Counted from the first letter of the stretch, positions 33,149 through 42,241 are shown. The stretch is DNA of 64,000 nucleotides from Streptomyces fradiae ATCC 10745 = DSM 40063 (GCF_008704425.1 NZ_CP023696.1:3024501-3088500), one strand, 5' to 3'. Notes: generated by a model not told the origin, from the letters alone. Translations and numbers: made by a program.

Positions 33149-35050
33149 GTGAGCACCCTTCGACGGATCCTCGACCGCGCCGCCCACGGCGCCGCCTGCG
33201 GCCTGCCGGCGGCGTTCACCGCGCTCGCGGTGGCCGAGCTGGCCGCGGCCCTCGTGCGCCCCGAGGCCGGCCCCGTCACCGTGGTCGGAGGGGCGGCGAT
33301 CGACCGCACGCCCGCGCCGGTGAAGGACTGGGCCATCCGCTCCTTCGGGGAGGCCGACAAACTCGTCCTGCAGGTCGGCATCCTGGCCGTGCTCGCGGGG
33401 TGCGCCGTGCTCGTCGGCGTGCTCGCGCCGCGCCGGCGCCTGGTCGGCGCCGCGCTGGTGCTCGCCTTCGGCGCGGTGGGCGCGGCGGCGGCCCTGTCCC
33501 GCCCCGACAGCCGGGGCGCCGTCGACGCGCTGCCCTCGCTGGCCGGCGGAGCGGCCGGCGCGGTCGCCCTGTACCTGCTGGCCGGACTGGCCGGCCGGGC
33601 CGCCGAGTCCGCCCGCCCGGCCGCCGCGGGCGGGGCGCACGCCGATCCGGTCGCGGTGGGCGGCGCCTGCCCGGCCCCGGTCACCGTGGGCGGGGCGCAC
33701 GGCCGGGGCGGCGCAGGCGGCGGAGGCGGCGGTACGGGCGCCGATGGCCGTGGCGGCGCCACCGGCGGCGGTGGCAGTACGGCCACCACCGGTACGGCCA
33801 CCGGCTCGGCCGGGGCGCCCGGTGCGGGATCCGACGAGGGCCCCGCGCCGGTGGGCACGGTCACCGCCGACGCGGACACCGCAGGCGGGGGCGGCACCGG
33901 CGCGGACGGCCCCCGTACGGCCCCCGGTCCGGGCGGCGGGGACCGGCGCGCCCGGCGGACGTTCCTCGCGGCGGCCCTCGCCACGACGGCCGCCGCCACC
34001 GGGGCGGGAGTCCTGGGCCGTACCCTCACCACCCGCCGCGCACGGGGCGCCGTCGCCTCCCGCGAGGCCCTGCGGCTCCCCGCGCCCGCCTCGCCGGCAC
34101 CGCCCCTGCCGGCCGGGTCCGCCGTCCGCGTGCCGGGCGTGGCCGCCTTCACGACGGCCGACAGGGACTTCTACCGGGTGGACACCGCCCTGGTCGTGCC
34201 GCGGATCGACGCCGGCACCTGGCGGCTGCGCCTCCGCGGCAAGGGCGTGGCGCGGCCCCGCACGTACTCCCTGGCGGACCTGCTCGCCCGGCCGCTCGTC
34301 GAGCGGGACATCACCCTCACCTGCGTCTCCAACGAGGTGGGCGGCCCCTATGTCGGTACGGCGCGCTGGCTCGGCGTACCGCTGGCGGAGCTGCTGCGCG
34401 AGGCGGGCGTACGGCCCCCCTCGCGCGGCGGCCCGGCGGACCAGCTGGTGGCCCGCTCCGTGGACGGGATGACGATCGGCACGCCCGTCGAGGACGTGAT
34501 GGACGGCCGCGACGCGCTGCTCGCCGTGGGCATCAACGGCGCACCCCTGTCGTTCGAGCGCGGCTTCCCCGTCCGCATGGTGGTCCCCGGCCTGTACGGC
34601 TACGTCTCGGCCTGCAAGTGGATCGAGGAGATCGAGCTGACCACGTTCGCCGACTTCGACGCCTACTGGGTGCGGCGCAAGTGGGCCAGGCGGGCCCCGG
34701 TGAAGACGCAGTCGCGCATCGACACGCCGAGGCCCTTCTCTCGGCCGGCCGCCGGTGTGGTCATGGTCGGCGGGGTCGCCTGGGCGCAGCGCCGGGGCAT
34801 CGCCCGTGTGGAGGTGCGGGTCGACGACGGCCCGTGGCAGGACGCCCGGCTGGCGGCCCAGGGCTCCGTCGACACCTGGCGGCAGTGGTCCTACGCGTGG
34901 CGGGCCACCCCCGGCGGCCACACCCTCACCGTCCGCGCCACCGACGGCACCGGCGCCGTCCAGACGGAGCGGCGCACCAGGACCGTCCCCGACGGGGCGA
35001 GCGGCCGGCACAGCGTGTTCGTCACCGTGACCGACCCCGAGTCGCCATGA
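33149..35050 (+). CDS. Membrane-anchored sulfite-oxidase-like molybdopterin oxidoreductase
   Basis: A 633-residue protein. Residues 1-155 contain four membrane helices (PAAFTALAVAELAAALV to AGAVALYLLAGLAG). Residues about 160-265 are a Gly/Ala/Thr-rich linker. A further helix (FLAAALATTAAATGAGVLG) leads to an extracellular catalytic half. The SUOX molybdopterin domain (about 340-520) has the Mo-ligating Cys in ITLTCVSNEVGGPYVG, then LLREAGV and WIEEIELTTFADFDAYWVRR. A C-terminal Mo-co dimerisation domain (about 530-625) ends GTGAVQTERRTRTVPDG. It starts at GTG 6 bp after the SigK-type promoter. The substrate is unknown; methionine-sulfoxide or sulfite-type chemistry is possible. Confidence 0.88.
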   Translation: MSTLRRILDRAAHGAACGLPAAFTALAVAELAAALVRPEAGPVTVVGGAAIDRTPAPVKDWAIRSFGEADKLVLQVGILAVLAGCAVLVGVLAPRRRLVGAALVLAFGAVGAAAALSRPDSRGAVDALPSLAGGAAGAVALYLLAGLAGRAAESARPAAAGGAHADPVAVGGACPAPVTVGGAHGRGGAGGGGGGTGADGRGGATGGGGSTATTGTATGSAGAPGAGSDEGPAPVGTVTADADTAGGGGTGADGPRTAPGPGGGDRRARRTFLAAALATTAAATGAGVLGRTLTTRRARGAVASREALRLPAPASPAPPLPAGSAVRVPGVAAFTTADRDFYRVDTALVVPRIDAGTWRLRLRGKGVARPRTYSLADLLARPLVERDITLTCVSNEVGGPYVGTARWLGVPLAELLREAGVRPPSRGGPADQLVARSVDGMTIGTPVEDVMDGRDALLAVGINGAPLSFERGFPVRMVVPGLYGYVSACKWIEEIELTTFADFDAYWVRRKWARRAPVKTQSRIDTPRPFSRPAAGVVMVGGVAWAQRRGIARVEVRVDDGPWQDARLAAQGSVDTWRQWSYAWRATPGGHTLTVRATDGTGAVQTERRTRTVPDGASGRHSVFVTVTDPESP

Positions 35051-35271
35051 GCCCAGGCACCAGGCCCCCGCCCCCGGCCTCCAGGCCCCCCAGGCCCCCG
35101 TCCGCGGCCACCCGGCCCCGGCCGCCCCCGACCCCTCCCTTCGTCCGCCCCCTTCCTCCGCGACCCGACGTCCCGTATCCGATCCCGTTTCCCCATCCCG
35201 TACCCCACCCGGGTCCGGCCCGGCGCCGGCCCCCATCCGACGACGACCGTCACCATCAGGAGATCCAGAAC

Positions 35272-35925
35272 ATGAACAGCACCCCGCGTTTCCGTCGCAC
35301 CGCCGTCGCCCTGGCCGCCGCCGCGGTCCTGCCGTTCTCGCTGGCGGCCTGCTCCGACTCCGGAAGCGACAGTGCCGCTCCGGCCGCCGAGAAGTCGGCG
35401 GAGAAGCCCGCGGCCGACGGTGCCGAGGGGCAGGACCAGGCCAGTGCCATGGAGGAGCCGTTCGGCCCGGCGTGCGCGTCCGTGCCCAAGGAGGGCGCGG
35501 GCAGCTTCTCCGGCATGGCCCAGGACCCGGTCGCCACCGCGGCGTCCAACAACCCGGCCCTGTCGACCCTCGTCAGCGCGGTCACCAAGGCCGGCCTCGT
35601 GGACACCCTCAACAACGCCCAGGACATCACCGTCTTCGCGCCCACCAACGACGCCTTCGCCAAGATCCCGAAGGCCGACCTCGACAAGGTGCTGAACGAC
35701 AAGGCCGCCCTGACGAACATCCTCACCTACCACGTGGTCGGCGAGCGCCTGACGCCGGAGCAGCTGACGAAGGGCTCCTTCCCCACGCTCCAGAAGGGCA
35801 CCGTCACCACGGCCGGCTCGGGCGAGACGTACAAGGTGAACGACGCCTCCACGGTCGTCTGCGGCAACGTCAAGACGGCGAACGCCAACGTCTACATCGT
35901 CGACACGGTCCTGATGCCGAAGTAG
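35272..35925 (+). CDS. Fasciclin-domain lipoprotein (MPT70/MPT83-like)
   Basis: A 217-residue lipoprotein. The signal peptide ends in the lipobox SLAACSDSG. A Ser/Ala/Glu-rich spacer leads to a FAS1 domain (about 80-215). H1 motif is ITVFAPTNDAFAKIPKADLD and the YH element is ILTYHVVGERLTPEQL, followed by VNDASTVVCGNVKTANANVY and IVDTVLMPK. Two Cys in the mature part (ACASVP and VVCGN) match the pair in mycobacterial MPT70/MPT83. These mycobacterial proteins are encoded by SigK-dependent genes. It starts at ATG after AGGAG. No SigK-like box was found directly upstream, so it may be read from the oxidoreductase promoter (221-bp gap). Confidence 0.92.
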   Translation: MNSTPRFRRTAVALAAAAVLPFSLAACSDSGSDSAAPAAEKSAEKPAADGAEGQDQASAMEEPFGPACASVPKEGAGSFSGMAQDPVATAASNNPALSTLVSAVTKAGLVDTLNNAQDITVFAPTNDAFAKIPKADLDKVLNDKAALTNILTYHVVGERLTPEQLTKGSFPTLQKGTVTTAGSGETYKVNDASTVVCGNVKTANANVYIVDTVLMPK

Positions 35926-36094
35926 CCGGGGCCGCCGCCGCACGAAGGGACCGGGCGGCACAGGCATCACGGACCCACTCGGACCGAGGGTCCCGCGGAT
36001 CGGCTCCCCCGCCCCCCGCGGCACCCTCGCCGGTACGGCGGCGCCCTACCGGCCACACCACCCCCCGGAGGTGTGAGGGCGCCGTCGTGCCACC

Positions 36095-36135
36095 GGCCGG
36101 GTGCGCCGCCCGCGCGGAGGGCGGCGCACCCGGCC
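36095..36135. terminator. Strong hairpin between the fasciclin gene and ispF
   Basis: GGCCGGGTGCGCCGCC and GGCGGCGCACCCGGCC form a 16-bp perfect stem with a 9-base loop. It lies between two convergent genes and may stop transcription from both sides. Confidence 0.75.
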
Positions 36136-36266
36136 ACTCGTCTGCGGCCGGACCGCCGGGCGCGCGGCAGCGACCCGGCGCCCACCCGCGCGCGGCAGCG
36201 GCCCGGCGCCCACCCGGCCGGAAGCGAGAGGGGGGCGCACGGCGCGAGGACCCGGCCCTCGGGACC

Positions 36267-36761
36267 CTAAGGCCGCCGGACGACCAGCGCGGTGGCGATG
36301 GCCGCGAGCCCCTCGGCGCGGCCGGTCAGGCCGAGGCCGTCGGTCGTGGTGCCGGACACGGCGACCGGCGCGCCGACCGCCGCGCTCAGCGCCGCCTGCG
36401 CCTCGGCCCGCCGCTTGCCGATCTTGGGGCGGACGCCGACGACCTGGACGGCGACGTTGCCGATCTCGTACCCCTCGGCGCGGACCAGCCGGGCCGCCTC
36501 CGCGAGGAGGGTGACCCCGGACGCGCCGGACCACTCGGGGCGGCTGGTGCCGAAGTGGGCGCCGAGGTCGCCGATCCCGGCCGCCGAGAACAGCGCGTCG
36601 CAGGCGGCGTGGGCGGCCACGTCCCCGTCGGAGTGCCCGGCGAGGCCGTACTCCTCGCCCTCCCAGAGCAGGCCCGCGCACCACAGCTCACGGCCCCGCT
36701 CGAAGGCGTGGACGTCCGTGCCGATGCCGACGAGCGGCAGGGGGAAGCCCTCAGAAGCCAT
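36267..36761 (-). CDS. ispF: 2-C-methyl-D-erythritol 2,4-cyclodiphosphate synthase
   Basis: A 164-residue trimeric enzyme of the MEP isoprenoid pathway, closing CDP-methylerythritol phosphate to the cyclodiphosphate with loss of CMP. The zinc and substrate motifs are GIGTDVHAF (Asp-x-His), [44 protein letters not shown] and a late SGTTTDGLG. Length is normal. The start overlaps the ispD stop by 11 bp, so the two are co-translated, as in many actinobacteria. Confidence 0.95.
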   Translation of the reverse strand: MASEGFPLPLVGIGTDVHAFERGRELWCAGLLWEGEEYGLAGHSDGDVAAHAACDALFSAAGIGDLGAHFGTSRPEWSGASGVTLLAEAARLVRAEGYEIGNVAVQVVGVRPKIGKRRAEAQAALSAAVGAPVAVSGTTTDGLGLTGRAEGLAAIATALVVRRP

Positions 36762-37491
36762 CGTTGACCCTCCTCCGGGCGAGTACGGCCTCGGCGAGCA
36801 CCAGGTCCAGAGGACGCGTCACCTTGAACGCCTCCTCGTGGCCGGGCACGGCGACGACGGGGACGCCGAGCCGCTCGACCATGCCGGCGTCGTCGGTGAC
36901 CTCGCCGGTGACCTCCCGATGGGCGCGCACGAGCGTCGCCCGGTCGAAGCCCTGCGGGGTCTGCACGGCCCGCAGCCGGGCCCGCTCCGGCGTGCCGAGC
37001 ACGGGCTCGGGGGTGCCGTCGCCGGCCGGCTCGACCTCCTTGACGGTGTCCGCGAGGGGTACGGCGGGGACGACGGCGGGCGCGCCCCCGTCCCGTACGG
37101 CCTCGACGACCGCGTCGACCGTGTCGACCGGGACGAGCGGCCGGGCGGCGTCGTGGACGAGGACGGTGGTGACGGAGTCGGGGAGCGCGTCCAGCCCGCG
37201 CCGCACCGACTCCTGTCGGGTGGCGCCGCCGGGCACGACGAGGACGTCGGTGCGCTCGGGCGCCGGGTACTCGTCGAGGAGGGCCCGTACGCCGGCGACG
37301 TCGTCCGGCGGCGCCACGACGACGACCAGGGAGACGGCGCGGGACGCGGACATGGCGCGGACGGCGTGGACGAGCATGGGGGTGCCGCCCAGCATGCGGA
37401 GCGCCTTGGGGGCGCCCGGCCCGAGCCGTACGCCTCGACCGGCGGCGGGGATGACCGCCGCGGTGCGGGCAGGAGGTGCTGCGTCTGACAT
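36751..37491 (-). CDS. ispD: 2-C-methyl-D-erythritol 4-phosphate cytidylyltransferase
   Basis: A 246-residue nucleotidyltransferase of the MEP pathway. It has the CTP-binding loop [35 protein letters not shown] and [20 protein letters not shown], then [12 protein letters not shown] and [11 protein letters not shown], all IspD signatures. The start is [11 protein letters not shown]; an upstream ATG adds an unrelated 46 residues. It is first in the ispD-ispF unit; carD lies 460 bp upstream on the same strand. Confidence 0.94.
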   Translation of the reverse strand: MSDAAPPARTAAVIPAAGRGVRLGPGAPKALRMLGGTPMLVHAVRAMSASRAVSLVVVVAPPDDVAGVRALLDEYPAPERTDVLVVPGGATRQESVRRGLDALPDSVTTVLVHDAARPLVPVDTVDAVVEAVRDGGAPAVVPAVPLADTVKEVEPAGDGTPEPVLGTPERARLRAVQTPQGFDRATLVRAHREVTGEVTDDAGMVERLGVPVVAVPGHEEAFKVTRPLDLVLAEAVLARRRVNDGF

Positions 37492-37954
37492 CGGTTGCAC
37501 TCCGGCAGGTTTGTTTACTCGGCCGACATGGGTATGGCCACAGCGCGGGCGCGACGCCTTGACCGGACCCTTCCGTGACGGTGGTCGAGCGGGTCGCCCG
37601 GTGCGGGAAGTCTCCACGGGTACGAACATGCCGCAGCGCCCGGCGACGGAGCTGTGGGTTCACAGCATGTCATCGGGCACCGCGGCAGTGTTACTGCGTT
37701 GCTCCGTGGGCCGTGTGAGGCGTATCGCATCGCGGTACGCGCGCACGGCGGCACGTCCGCCAGGGGCGGCGACTCACTCCCCGTACCGCGTCCACTCCGG
37801 CCGATGCCGTGGACGGAGTGCGGTGCGGCTTCCGGCGCTCAGGACCCCGGTCCGGCCGCCTGCCCCCGTCGGTCCGCCGGTGGACCGACGCGGGTCGTAC
37901 GGTCGGCGGCGGGGGCGGGGGATGCGGTGGTGCCGGGCCCGAGAGGATCCGGCG
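37492..37954. other. Gene-free gap between carD and ispD
   Basis: About 460 bp. It includes a lower-GC zone at about 37650-37740 and a possible ispD promoter with TAAACA near 37510 on the minus strand. No hairpin terminator after carD and no gene were recognised. Confidence 0.5.
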
Positions 37955-38437
37955 TCAGGACGCGAGGACCTCGTCGAGCAGGGCCTCGGCCTTGTCTTCG
38001 TTGGTGTTCTCCGCGAGCGCGAGCTCGCTGACGAGGATCTGGCGCGCCTTCGCGAGCATCCGCTTCTCTCCGGCGGAGAGACCGCGCTCGCGCTCGCGGC
38101 GCCACAGGTCGCGGACCACTTCGGCGACCTTGATGACATCGCCGGAGGCGAGCTTCTCGAGGTTCGCCTTGTAGCGGCGGGACCAGTTCGTGGGCTCCTC
38201 GGCGTACGGTGCGCGGAGCACCTCGAAGACCCGGTCCAGCCCGTCCTGGCCGACCACATCGCGCACACCGACGAACTCCGCGTTGTCCGCCGGGACGCGT
38301 ACCGTCAAGTCACCCTGGGCGACCTTGAGCACCAAGTAGGTCTTGTCCACGCCTTTGATCTGGCGAGTTTCGATGGCCTCGATCAGCGCGGCCCCGTGAT
38401 GGGGATAGACCACGGTGTCGCCAACCTTGAACGTCAT
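37955..38437 (-). CDS. carD: CarD-family RNA polymerase-binding regulator
   Basis: A 160-residue essential-type actinobacterial CarD. The N-terminal RNA polymerase interaction domain starts [20 protein letters not shown]. The C-terminal helical DNA-binding part has [20 protein letters not shown] (with the promoter-wedging Trp) and [20 protein letters not shown]. CarD stabilises open complexes at rRNA and other promoters and is tied to oxidative-stress responses in mycobacteria. The upstream gap has a plausible minus-strand promoter (TACCCT near 38475) and the site GGAAGGGG before the ATG. The lipoprotein and phoRP genes follow on the other side, as in streptomycetes. Confidence 0.94.
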   Translation of the reverse strand: MTFKVGDTVVYPHHGAALIEAIETRQIKGVDKTYLVLKVAQGDLTVRVPADNAEFVGVRDVVGQDGLDRVFEVLRAPYAEEPTNWSRRYKANLEKLASGDVIKVAEVVRDLWRRERERGLSAGEKRMLAKARQILVSELALAENTNEDKAEALLDEVLAS

Positions 38438-39286
38438 GTGACAGGTACCCCTTCCGTGGCTATCCAGGGTAACACGGATACAGCGCGTTCTGAATGGCGT
38501 TTTCGCAGGTCAGGGCATATCTCGGGGCTTGACAACGACTGCGCGGACGTGCTGCGGCGGGCTTTCGCGAGCGGGTATCCGCAGGTCGGAGCGGCTGCGG
38601 GCGCGAGCCGAAACGTCTCGCCCGAGCCGCCCGGGGCGCAGCTCGAAGGGGCGAAACATCCGGTTTTGTCGGGTTCGGCGGCGTCCGGTTCCCGTACTCC
38701 GTTCGGTTGTCGGTCACTCGCACGGACGGTTGCCGGGCACTTTCCGGAATTGATCACGGGTGGCTTTTCCGTGGGGAATGTGTGAGGGCCGGAGAATTGA
38801 TCACGCCGGGATTTGGGAACGGCGCCGAGAACCGGCCACCCTCCGGCGCGCTCCGGCCCCGCCGGTCGAGCCGTGCGCGGTGGGCCACCCGGGGGCGACC
38901 GGGCGGCCGGCCGTACGGGCGGGAGACGCGAGCCCTCCTCCGGGCGGGCGCGAGGCGGCACGGGGTCCCCACCGGGGTGGGCGCGGGGGGCACGGGGTCC
39001 CCATCCGGGCGGGCGCTGAGCGGCACGGGGTCCCCATCCGGGCGGGCGCGGGGTGGCGTGGCCGGGGACGGAATCGATGCGGGCCCGCCTGGTGCAGCGG
39101 AGGCGGGGGCGGGCGGGGCGGGCGGGGGGCGGTACAGGGCGGGTCGGGTGCGGGACGGTGACACCGGGTCGGTAACCTGAGCCCGCTGACCACCCCTTGA
39201 TCGGCCCCTGGGTCCGGTCCGGGAGGGTCGCGCAGCCACACCGCCCGAGCCGTCCCTCGTCCGTACGTCTAGGAGTTGCCGCCGCC
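38438..39286. other. Long divergent gap between carD and a lipoprotein gene
   Basis: About 850 bp. A lower-GC part (38440-38820) holds the carD promoter region and a 12-bp direct repeat. A GC-rich part (about 38940-39060) holds three to four copies of a 24-36-bp repeat based on CACGGGGTCCCCATCCGGGC. TAACCT near 39173 is a candidate -10 element for the lipoprotein gene. No gene was recognised. Confidence 0.55.
38747..38805. repeat. 12-bp direct repeat spaced 47 bp
   Basis: GAATTGATCACG occurs at 38747-38758 and 38794-38805. Each copy contains the palindrome TGATCA. The region is poorer in GC than its surroundings. Confidence 0.7.
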
Positions 39287-39952
39287 GTGAGCCGCAGCCT
39301 TCGACGCGGCGCCCTCGCCGCCACCGCCCTCGTCATCTCCGTCGCCTCGCTCACCGCATGCGGGGCGGGCAACGACGCACAGACCCTCCAGATCAGGCCG
39401 GACAACGCCGCCACCAAGGTCGGCGACATCAAGGTCCAGAACGCCGTGGTGATCACCCAGTCCGAGGGCGAGGGCCAGGCGGCCGTCGCCGCGACGGTCT
39501 TCAACGACGGCTCCAAGCCCCAGACGCTGGAGGGCGTCCAGCTGCCCGGCTCCGACGCCAAGGCCGCGCTGAAGCCCGCCGGGGGCTCCGGCCCCGTCAC
39601 CATCCCGGCCGGCGGCTCCGTCGTCTTCGGCGGCAAGGGCAACGCCGCCATCGTCGTCGAGGGCCTGGAGCCGTCCGTGCAGGGCGGCGTCCAGGACGTC
39701 GTCTTCCAGCTCAGCGAGACGGGCGACGTGAAGCTCCAGGCGCTCGTCCACCCCTCGGACGGCTACCTGACGGACTTCGGTCCGACCGGTGCCCCGTCCA
39801 CCCCGGCGGCCTCCGCCGCGCCGTCCGGCTCCCCGGCCCCGTCGGGCTCCCCCGCCGCCTCGGCCGCCCCGTCGGGCTCGCCCGCGGGCAGCCCGGCCGC
39901 GTCGGCCCCCGCCTCCGCCCCGGCCCAGGGCGAGGGCGCCGAGAGCGACTGA
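39287..39952 (+). CDS. Lipoprotein with Ser/Pro/Ala-rich C-terminal tail
   Basis: A 221-residue secreted lipoprotein. It starts at GTG, 11 bp after AGGAG. The signal peptide runs to the lipobox SVASLTACGAG. The folded part (about 35-165) is beta-rich (KVQNAVVITQSEGEG, AVAATVFNDGSKPQTLEGV) and looks like the copper-chaperone/DUF461-like lipoproteins that sit near phoP in streptomycetes, although Met/His copper ligands are not obvious. Residues about 170-215 are APSGSPA-type repeats, likely a wall-spanning linker. Function unknown. Confidence 0.8.
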   Translation: MSRSLRRGALAATALVISVASLTACGAGNDAQTLQIRPDNAATKVGDIKVQNAVVITQSEGEGQAAVAATVFNDGSKPQTLEGVQLPGSDAKAALKPAGGSGPVTIPAGGSVVFGGKGNAAIVVEGLEPSVQGGVQDVVFQLSETGDVKLQALVHPSDGYLTDFGPTGAPSTPAASAAPSGSPAPSGSPAASAAPSGSPAGSPAASAPASAPAQGEGAESD

Positions 39953-39996
39953 CGGCCCGCCCCGGCGCGGTGCGCGCGGGGTACGCCCGGCAGCAC

Positions 39997-40037
39997 GGAA
40001 GGGCGCCCCACCGGTTCGACCGGTGGGGCGCCCTTCC
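39997..40037. terminator. Bidirectional terminator between the lipoprotein gene and phoP
   Basis: GGAAGGGCGCCCCACCGGT and ACCGGTGGGGCGCCCTTCC form a perfect 19-bp stem with a 3-base loop between two convergent genes. Confidence 0.88.
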
Positions 40038-40078
40038 GCGTGGCGGCGCGTACGGACCCCGTGGGACCCGCCTGGTTC

Positions 40079-40759
40079 CTACGGCTCGAACTTGTAGCCG
40101 AGGCCGCGGACGGTCACCAGGTAGCGCGGGGCGCCCGGGTCCGGCTCGATCTTGGCGCGCAGCCGCTTGACGTGCACGTCGAGGGTCTTGGTGTCGCCCA
40201 CGTAGTCGGCGCCCCACACCCGGTCGATGAGCTGCATCCGGGTGAGCACCCGGCCCGCGTTGCGCAGCAGCATCTCCAGGAGGTCGAACTCCTTCAGCGG
40301 CAGGTCCACCTTGGCGCCGTCCACCGTCACCACGTGCCGGTCGACGTCCATGCGCACCGGGCCCGCCTCCAGGGCCGCCGGGGCGCTCTCCTCCGGCTCG
40401 CCGCGCCGGCGCAGCACCGCGCGGATGCGGGCCACCAGCTCCCGCGACGAGAACGGCTTCGTCACGTAGTCGTCGGCGCCTATCTCCAGGCCGACGACCT
40501 TGTCGATCTCGCTGTCCTTGGCGGTGACCATGATGACGGGGACGTTGGACCGGCCGCGGAGCTGGCGGCAGACCTCCGTGCCCGGCAGTCCGGGGAGCAT
40601 CAGGTCGAGCAGGACGAGGTCGGCGCCGTTGCGCTCGAACTCGTCGAGTCCCTCCGGCCCGGTGGTCGCGACGGCTACCTCGAATCCCTCCTTGCGGAGC
40701 ATGTACGACAGGGCGTCGCTGAAGGACTCCTCGTCCTCGACGACAAGCACTCGGGTCAC
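40079..40759 (-). CDS. phoP: Phosphate response regulator PhoP
   Basis: A 226-residue OmpR-type regulator. The receiver (1-115) has the acidic pocket VVEDEES, the phosphorylated Asp in LVLLDLMLPGLPG, the Thr switch VTAKDSE and Lys in VTKPFSSRELVARI. The winged-helix DNA-binding domain (about 130-225) has LPLKEFDLLEMLLRNAGRV and TKTLDVHVKRLRAKIE. PhoP controls the response to phosphate limitation and represses much antibiotic production in streptomycetes. It overlaps phoR by 4 bp and ends just before a bidirectional hairpin. Confidence 0.95.
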   Translation of the reverse strand: MTRVLVVEDEESFSDALSYMLRKEGFEVAVATTGPEGLDEFERNGADLVLLDLMLPGLPGTEVCRQLRGRSNVPVIMVTAKDSEIDKVVGLEIGADDYVTKPFSSRELVARIRAVLRRRGEPEESAPAALEAGPVRMDVDRHVVTVDGAKVDLPLKEFDLLEMLLRNAGRVLTRMQLIDRVWGADYVGDTKTLDVHVKRLRAKIEPDPGAPRYLVTVRGLGYKFEP

Positions 40760-41988
40760 GGAAGGACCTCCGGGGCGGTGAACGGTTCGGTGGTGATCTC
40801 GGAGCTGGTGCCGCGGCCGTCACGGGTGCGGTCGCGGCCGGCGGCCGCCTCGGGGAGGCGGAGGGTGAAGGTGGAGCCCTGCCCCTCGGTGGACCATACG
40901 GTCACCTCGCCGCCGTGGGAGGCGACGACGTGCTTGACGATGGCCAGGCCGAGGCCCGTGCCGCCGGTCGCGCGGGAGCGGGCGGGGTCGACGCGGTAGA
41001 AGCGCTCGAAGATGCGCTCCTTGTCCTTGTCGGGGATGCCTATGCCCTGGTCGGTGACGGCGATCTCGATCAGGTCGCCGCCGGGGGCGGTGACGCGGCG
41101 GGCTGCGATGCCGACGCGGGTGTGGGCCGGTGAGTAGTTGACGGCGTTCTCGACGAGATTGCCGAGGGCCGCGGCGAGCTGGCCCCGGTGGCCCCAGACC
41201 CGCAGGTCGGAGGCGCCGCCGGCGGCCATGGTGATGTTCTTGGTGGTGGCCGTGTGCCGGGAGCGGTCGATGGCCTCGGCGACCAGCTCCTGCACGCGTA
41301 CCGGCTCGGCGTCCTCCAGCGGGTGGTCGTTCTGCACCCGCGAGAGGTCGATCAGCTCCTGTACGAGGTTGGTCAGCCGGGTCGCCTCGATCTGCATGCG
41401 GCCGGCGAAGCGGGTCACCGCCTCCGGGTCGTCGGCCGCGTCCATGACGGCCTCCGACAGCAGGGAGAGGGCGCCGACGGGGGTCTTCAGCTCGTGGCTG
41501 ACGTTCGCGACGAAGTCGCGGCGTACGGCCTCGATCCGGCGGGCCTCCGTCAGGTCCTCGACCAGCAGCAGCACCAGCCGGGAGCCGAGCGGCGCCACGC
41601 GCGCGGAGACCGCGAGGGCTTCGCCGCGGCCCGTCCCGCGCCGCGGGAGGTCCAGCTCGACCTGGCGTATCTCGCCGTCCCGCCGGGTGTCGCGGGCCAT
41701 CTGGAGCATCGGCTCGACGGCGAGCTTCCCGCCCCGGACCAGCCCCAGCGCGTACGCGGCGGAGCTCGCCTTGACCACGGCGTCGCCCTCGTCCAGCACG
41801 ACCGCGGAGGAGCGCAGCACCGACAGGACCGTGTCGACACCGGGCGGCAGCACCGCGTCCGTGTGCAGGGAGGTCCGGGTGGGCCGCGCCTGGTCGCGCT
41901 CGCTCCAGCGGAACGCGAGCATGGCGATGACGCCGGTGAGCAACCCGGCGATCGCTGCCACTGCGGCGACCGCCGCGTTCACGTCCAT
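40756..41988 (-). CDS. phoR: Phosphate sensor histidine kinase PhoR
   Basis: A 410-residue kinase. One N-terminal membrane helix (VAAIAGLLTGVIAMLAF) is followed by a PAS-like region (about 45-140). The phosphorylated His is in VANVSHELKTPVGALSLLSE near residue 165. The ATPase domain (about 280-400) has the N box NLVENAVNYSP, the G1 loop VTDQGIGIPDKD and G2 GTGLGLAIVKHVV. It phosphorylates PhoP when phosphate is scarce. The start faces phoU across a 250-bp gap holding a PHO box, consistent with autoregulation of the phoRP unit. Confidence 0.95.
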   Translation of the reverse strand: MDVNAAVAAVAAIAGLLTGVIAMLAFRWSERDQARPTRTSLHTDAVLPPGVDTVLSVLRSSAVVLDEGDAVVKASSAAYALGLVRGGKLAVEPMLQMARDTRRDGEIRQVELDLPRRGTGRGEALAVSARVAPLGSRLVLLLVEDLTEARRIEAVRRDFVANVSHELKTPVGALSLLSEAVMDAADDPEAVTRFAGRMQIEATRLTNLVQELIDLSRVQNDHPLEDAEPVRVQELVAEAIDRSRHTATTKNITMAAGGASDLRVWGHRGQLAAALGNLVENAVNYSPAHTRVGIAARRVTAPGGDLIEIAVTDQGIGIPDKDKERIFERFYRVDPARSRATGGTGLGLAIVKHVVASHGGEVTVWSTEGQGSTFTLRLPEAAAGRDRTRDGRGTSSEITTEPFTAPEVLP

Positions 41989-42061
41989 GCTTCCAGGTTA
42001 GGCATGGTCAACGGTGGGCTCCCAGCCGTCCGAGCACCTGCTCGAACACTCGTCGCCCGAA

Positions 42062-42094
42062 GTTCACCGAGGGGACGGGGGCGGTTCACTTGTG
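42062..42094. promoter_or_regulatory. PHO box between phoR and phoU
   Basis: Three 11-bp direct-repeat units: GTTCACCGAGG (42062), GGACGGGGGCG (42073, degenerate) and GTTCACTTGTG (42084). The GTTCAC units are exactly 22 bp apart. This is the PhoP operator pattern known in streptomycetes, and PhoP control of phoRP and phoU from this position is established there. Confidence 0.85.
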
Positions 42095-42241
42095 GGGGAG
42101 GCCCAGGACTCCTCCCGAGGTGACCGTGGGAACGTGGGGGCCCGGCACCACCGCCAGACGCCGGCGAGGACGGCGGGCGAGACACGGCGAGACACCCTGA
42201 GCCCCACCGGGGGCCCCGAGCGTAGTGAGAGAGGGACATCC

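Noticed and set aside
35150..35271. SigK-type promoter directly before the fasciclin gene
   Set aside because: CCATCC occurs twice here, but no CGAA element follows at 16 bp.
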